Assembly: GCF_000317145.1 (NCBI RefSeq)
Contig: NC_019697.1
Coordinates: 1,488,001 to 1,552,000 of the forward strand
Source of the DNA: Chamaesiphon minutus PCC 6605
GTDB lineage: Bacteria > Cyanobacteriota > Cyanobacteriia > Cyanobacteriales > Chamaesiphonaceae
Reading direction: 5' to 3'
DNA: 64,000 bases
Shown: positions 61,313-64,000 of the stretch, in pieces
Numbering within the stretch: position 1 is the stretch's first letter
Layout: the number at the start of each line of letters is the position of its first letter
The notes under the pieces: model-generated
Database searches by the model: none
Seen by the model: only the letters and a program-made list of their open reading frames with translations
What the model was told of the DNA's origin: nothing
Position numbers and translations under genes: made by a program

Positions 61313-62878
61313 TTACAATCTGACCAAAAAAGTGTCTAAATACTTAACTAGAGAGTTGTAATCGTTAACTGCGCCAATAAATCCGACATGAGCATCTGGA
61401 CGAACGAGGAGCATCTGTCCATCGCGCCCCAGTTGCCGATCGCTATCGCGATCCATTGGTTGAATTGTCGTCACCTTGATGGTCGAGCGGTATTGACCTA
61501 CTATCTGATAGGCTCGTTCGATGACCTGACTGTCTTTAGTCCGCAGTAGCAGCGTCCAGTGGTGAATCGAGATCGAGCGATGCAGATTTGCCCATTGTCC
61601 ATCGCCCGATACTACCGGGACATTGGGGAGGCGATCGCCTGCATGTAGTGACCCACTGCCCTTTTGCTGCTGTGATAACGGGCTATTGCGGTACTCCATG
61701 CCCAGGTCGCTGAGTGTGAACTCCATCAGGCGTTTCACTGGCTGGAGCGATAATCCGAACGGCATGAACGTTTGCATCAGCCGGAGCTTAGTAGCTGATG
61801 GCGGCTGCTCGACGATGTTCATCCGGTTGGCATCGACGATTGTTTGGGCGTTGGCACGTTGTTCGATCGTATAAGTATCCAACAGACAGGATTTGGCTTC
61901 ACCACACTCGACTGCGGCTAATTTCCAGCCGAGGTTGTAAGCACCTCGGAGTCCGGTATTCATCCCATGTCCGCCGATCGGTGCCCAAGAATGAGCCGCA
62001 TCCCCGACTAGCAGCACGCGACCTTTGTTGAGAGTAGCAGCAATCCGATTCTGAAATCGGGCGCGACTGAGCCAAACGGGTTCGGATAGCTCTAGCTGTA
62101 ATTCCGGCATGTAACTAACTGCTGCCGTCAAGTCGCGCATTTCTGCCAAGCTGGGCGGCGTTTTGCGCTCTGGACTGGGGTCGGTAGTAAAGGTAAAGAA
62201 ACGGTAAGTGTCACCGGGCACGGGAATACTCATGATTGAGACTTGCTCGCCCAGAAAGAAATAGCCTTGAGAAGTGGATTTGGGAAACCGCCAAGTTGGT
62301 TTGGCATTGACCTGAACTGCTTGTAGGTTCAGCGCAGGCTCTCCTTCAAACGGAATCTGCGCTGCTTCACGGATCGGACTCCGACTGCCTTCGCAGCCTA
62401 CTAGCCAGTGAGTCTCGATCGTTTCCTCCGTGCCATTGGCAGCCCGCACAGTGACTTCCGCTCCATCGTCATGGGTGCGAACCCCGATTGCTTCAGTTTC
62501 CCATTCAACCTCAACTCCTAGATCGGATAATGATTCAGCTAAGAAGCGTTCGGTATCGTGTTGTTCGATCGTCATCGGGAAAGGGTAGTCACTCTTGATA
62601 TGACCGAACTCGAACCCGCTTAATTGCTTACCCTTTGCATAGACATCAAAGTTGTGCATTTTATGCGATCGAGCCAAGAACTTGTCGATTACTCCTAGCT
62701 CTGCCAGAGCTTCTTGGGCACGCGACCAGATCACGCAGGCTCTAACTTGGCGTTTGGTTTCAGCGGCTCGATCGATAATCCGAACCGAAAGTGAAAGTAA
62801 TGTTAATTCGATCGCCAGCATCAAACCAGTAGGGCCAGCACCGACAATTAATACTTGATGTTGAGATGAATTAGACAT
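61313..62878 (-). CDS. FAD-dependent monooxygenase (PheA/TfdB type), paralogue 2
   Basis: 521 residues, the same length as paralogue 1. Identical or near-identical N-terminal FAD region (VLIVGAGPTGLMLAIELTLL), GD motif RVLLVGDAAHSWAPIGGHGM and C-terminal GRDGQMLLVRPDAHVGFIGA. Differences cluster in residues about 60-110 and in the segment GYFFLGEQVSIMSIPVPGD, which frames the active site, so substrate range may have diverged. The MFS transporter downstream and this gene point the same way. Expression with the transporter would suit modification and export of an aromatic compound (inference). Confidence 0.92.
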   Translation of the reverse strand: MSNSSQHQVLIVGAGPTGLMLAIELTLLSLSVRIIDRAAETKRQVRACVIWSRAQEALAELGVIDKFLARSHKMHNFDVYAKGKQLSGFEFGHIKSDYPFPMTIEQHDTERFLAESLSDLGVEVEWETEAIGVRTHDDGAEVTVRAANGTEETIETHWLVGCEGSRSPIREAAQIPFEGEPALNLQAVQVNAKPTWRFPKSTSQGYFFLGEQVSIMSIPVPGDTYRFFTFTTDPSPERKTPPSLAEMRDLTAAVSYMPELQLELSEPVWLSRARFQNRIAATLNKGRVLLVGDAAHSWAPIGGHGMNTGLRGAYNLGWKLAAVECGEAKSCLLDTYTIEQRANAQTIVDANRMNIVEQPPSATKLRLMQTFMPFGLSLQPVKRLMEFTLSDLGMEYRNSPLSQQQKGSGSLHAGDRLPNVPVVSGDGQWANLHRSISIHHWTLLLRTKDSQVIERAYQIVGQYRSTIKVTTIQPMDRDSDRQLGRDGQMLLVRPDAHVGFIGAVNDYNSLVKYLDTFLVRL

Positions 62879-62882
62879 GGAA

Positions 62883-62948
62883 TTAGGGGATAGGGGATAG
62901 GGAATAGGGAATAGGGAATAGGGGTTGGGGGTTGGGGGTTAGGGGGAG
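62883..62948. repeat. Heptanucleotide short tandem repeat array
   Basis: Units of AGGGGAT, AGGGAAT and GGGGGTT run from just upstream of the monooxygenase start to 62948. A second array of CCCCTAT (63034-63066) overlaps the 3' end of the MFS gene and encodes its last residues (SQGIGDRG). The two arrays are in opposite orientation. Confidence 0.88.
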
Positions 62949-63044
62949 TTTTAGATGAAAGAAAATAGTATGGAAAATAGACTTCCTGCAAAAGTAAAAA
63001 TAAAATCTTTTTTAGTATTGTTTTGTCTAAAACGCCCCTATCCC

Positions 63045-64000
63045 CTATCCCCTATCCCCTATTCCCTGACTGAGGAGAAAATGAAACAAAGCAAATGTAG
63101 CCACAGCTAGACCAGCAGTTGCCCAAAAGACACCGTGCATACCCCATAAGCCAGCAAAGATCCCTGCGATGAGTGGTCCCAATCCGAAACCGAACGATTG
63201 CACGCTCGCGTTGACTGCCATAAATCCAGCTCGCGTATCGTCGATCGTTAATTTTGCTAAGAGTGTGTGGCTAGCAGGTATTGCTAGAGCGAGTGCCACG
63301 CCGAATAAAATACTCGGAACGAACAACAGCCATGCCCGATCGATTAGCGGAATAATCGATAGTGAAATCGCGGCGATCGCAAAAGCTAGTTTAATTAGAG
63401 TTATTTCGGATGCGTGTCGCGCTAACCTTGGCAATTGCGAAGCAACCAATCCTAACGAGACAGACATGCTGGCTAAAACCAAACCAATGAACAATCCCGA
63501 AGCCCCAAAATTAAATCCTGCCAGAATCGGGATGTAAGTGATAAACGGCCCCGATTGAATCAGAAACATCACGCCGATTACTAACAGCAATCCCAGTACT
63601 GTAGAATTGCTAATACTCTGCCAGACCTTTTGCAGATAAATCTTGAGATCGATCTTTTGGCTACCGCTGGGTTGTCGGGGCAGCTTGAGCACCATCAACA
63701 CCAGCAGCAGCATGGGAAAGGCGATCGTCGCTAGCAAAAAGGGATATCGCCAACTAAAACCCGCTAGCACCCCACCGAGGATCGGATAAATCGCCGTACT
63801 GGCACCGATCGCACTCACGTTAATCGACATTGCCAACACTAAGGCTTTGCCGCGATAGAGCGCACTAATCAGCGTTAGGGCAAGTAAATTTAAGCTAGCA
63901 GAGCCTAAACCTTGGAGAAATCGCCACCCAATTAAAGTTTGAAAATCGCTAGCGAAGGCACAGCTACTTCCCGCGATCGCAAACAGTAACAACGACGGAA
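63045..64000 (-). CDS. MFS transporter (partial, N-terminus outside window)
   Basis: About 318 residues are visible, from the right edge to a stop at 63045; the frame is open to the end of the window, so the start is missing. Ten or so membrane helices are present. Features include WRFLQGLGSASLNLLALTLI (motif-rich loop of the first half), LGGVLAGFSWRYPFLLATIA and LILG-like VRAGFMAVNAS. MFS proteins export drugs or small molecules. The last residues are encoded by a heptamer repeat, showing that the repeat has altered or defined the C-terminus. Confidence 0.9.
   Translation of the reverse strand, partial: PSLLLFAIAGSSCAFASDFQTLIGWRFLQGLGSASLNLLALTLISALYRGKALVLAMSINVSAIGASTAIYPILGGVLAGFSWRYPFLLATIAFPMLLLVLMVLKLPRQPSGSQKIDLKIYLQKVWQSISNSTVLGLLLVIGVMFLIQSGPFITYIPILAGFNFGASGLFIGLVLASMSVSLGLVASQLPRLARHASEITLIKLAFAIAAISLSIIPLIDRAWLLFVPSILFGVALALAIPASHTLLAKLTIDDTRAGFMAVNASVQSFGFGLGPLIAGIFAGLWGMHGVFWATAGLAVATFALFHFLLSQGIGDRG

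Overview
The window looks like cyanobacterial DNA. HIP1-type GCGATCGC/CGATCG words are dense in most genes. It carries an Anabaena-type sensory rhodopsin with its soluble transducer, a DevBCA-type exporter, heptanucleotide short tandem repeats (CCCCTAT type) and small palindromic repeats that interrupt genes. I cannot name the species. The conjugation block at the left suggests a large plasmid or an integrated mobile region; the right half reads like ordinary chromosomal accessory DNA.

Layout. 1-15,850 (minus strand): a type IV secretion/conjugation operon running from a VirB2-like pilin (15,847) through VirB3-, VirB4-, VirB6-, VirB8- and VirB10-like proteins, a possible VirB9/TraK-like secreted protein and small membrane proteins, to a VirD4/TraD coupling ATPase. 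An IS982-family insertion sits inside it. 16,287-17,021: a PIN-toxin/antitoxin pair. 17,200-20,460: small genes, a decayed sensor kinase, tandem repeats and a pair of directly repeated dyad sites. 20,464-26,772 (plus strand): a compact lipid-chemistry cluster of MIF-type tautomerase, lipoxygenase-like iron protein, SRPBCC protein, short-chain dehydrogenase, SnoaL-like protein, a truncated alpha/beta hydrolase and an SGNH/GDSL hydrolase. Possible group II intron relics lie on both sides. 26,900-32,550: a RelE/ParE pair, a cupin, an NTF2-like protein and a topoisomerase I pseudogene broken by an IS630-type element, its MITE and a palindromic insert. 32,870-37,400: a tRNA 3'-half-like sequence, an integrase/HsdR chimera and several genes with internal deletions. 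37,500-41,430: transducer plus sensory rhodopsin, and an OmpR-type two-component system transcribed away from them. 42,170-49,700: dehydrogenase, MGH1-like glycosidase, small gene fragments, DUF2254 protein and an MscS channel. 49,860-51,300: TacA/TacT-type toxin-antitoxin and nested MITEs. 51,327-56,160: TetR regulator and a devC-devA-devB exporter split by a MITE and a heptamer array. 56,540-64,000 (minus strand): exopolysaccharide priming glycosyltransferase, trpD, two tandem paralogous FAD monooxygenases and an MFS transporter cut by the window edge.

The most unusual items are the lipoxygenase cluster, the rhodopsin whose tail appears to be built from inserted repeats, a module repeated in the coupling ATPase and its neighbour, and the many gene breakages caused by small palindromic or MITE-like repeats.
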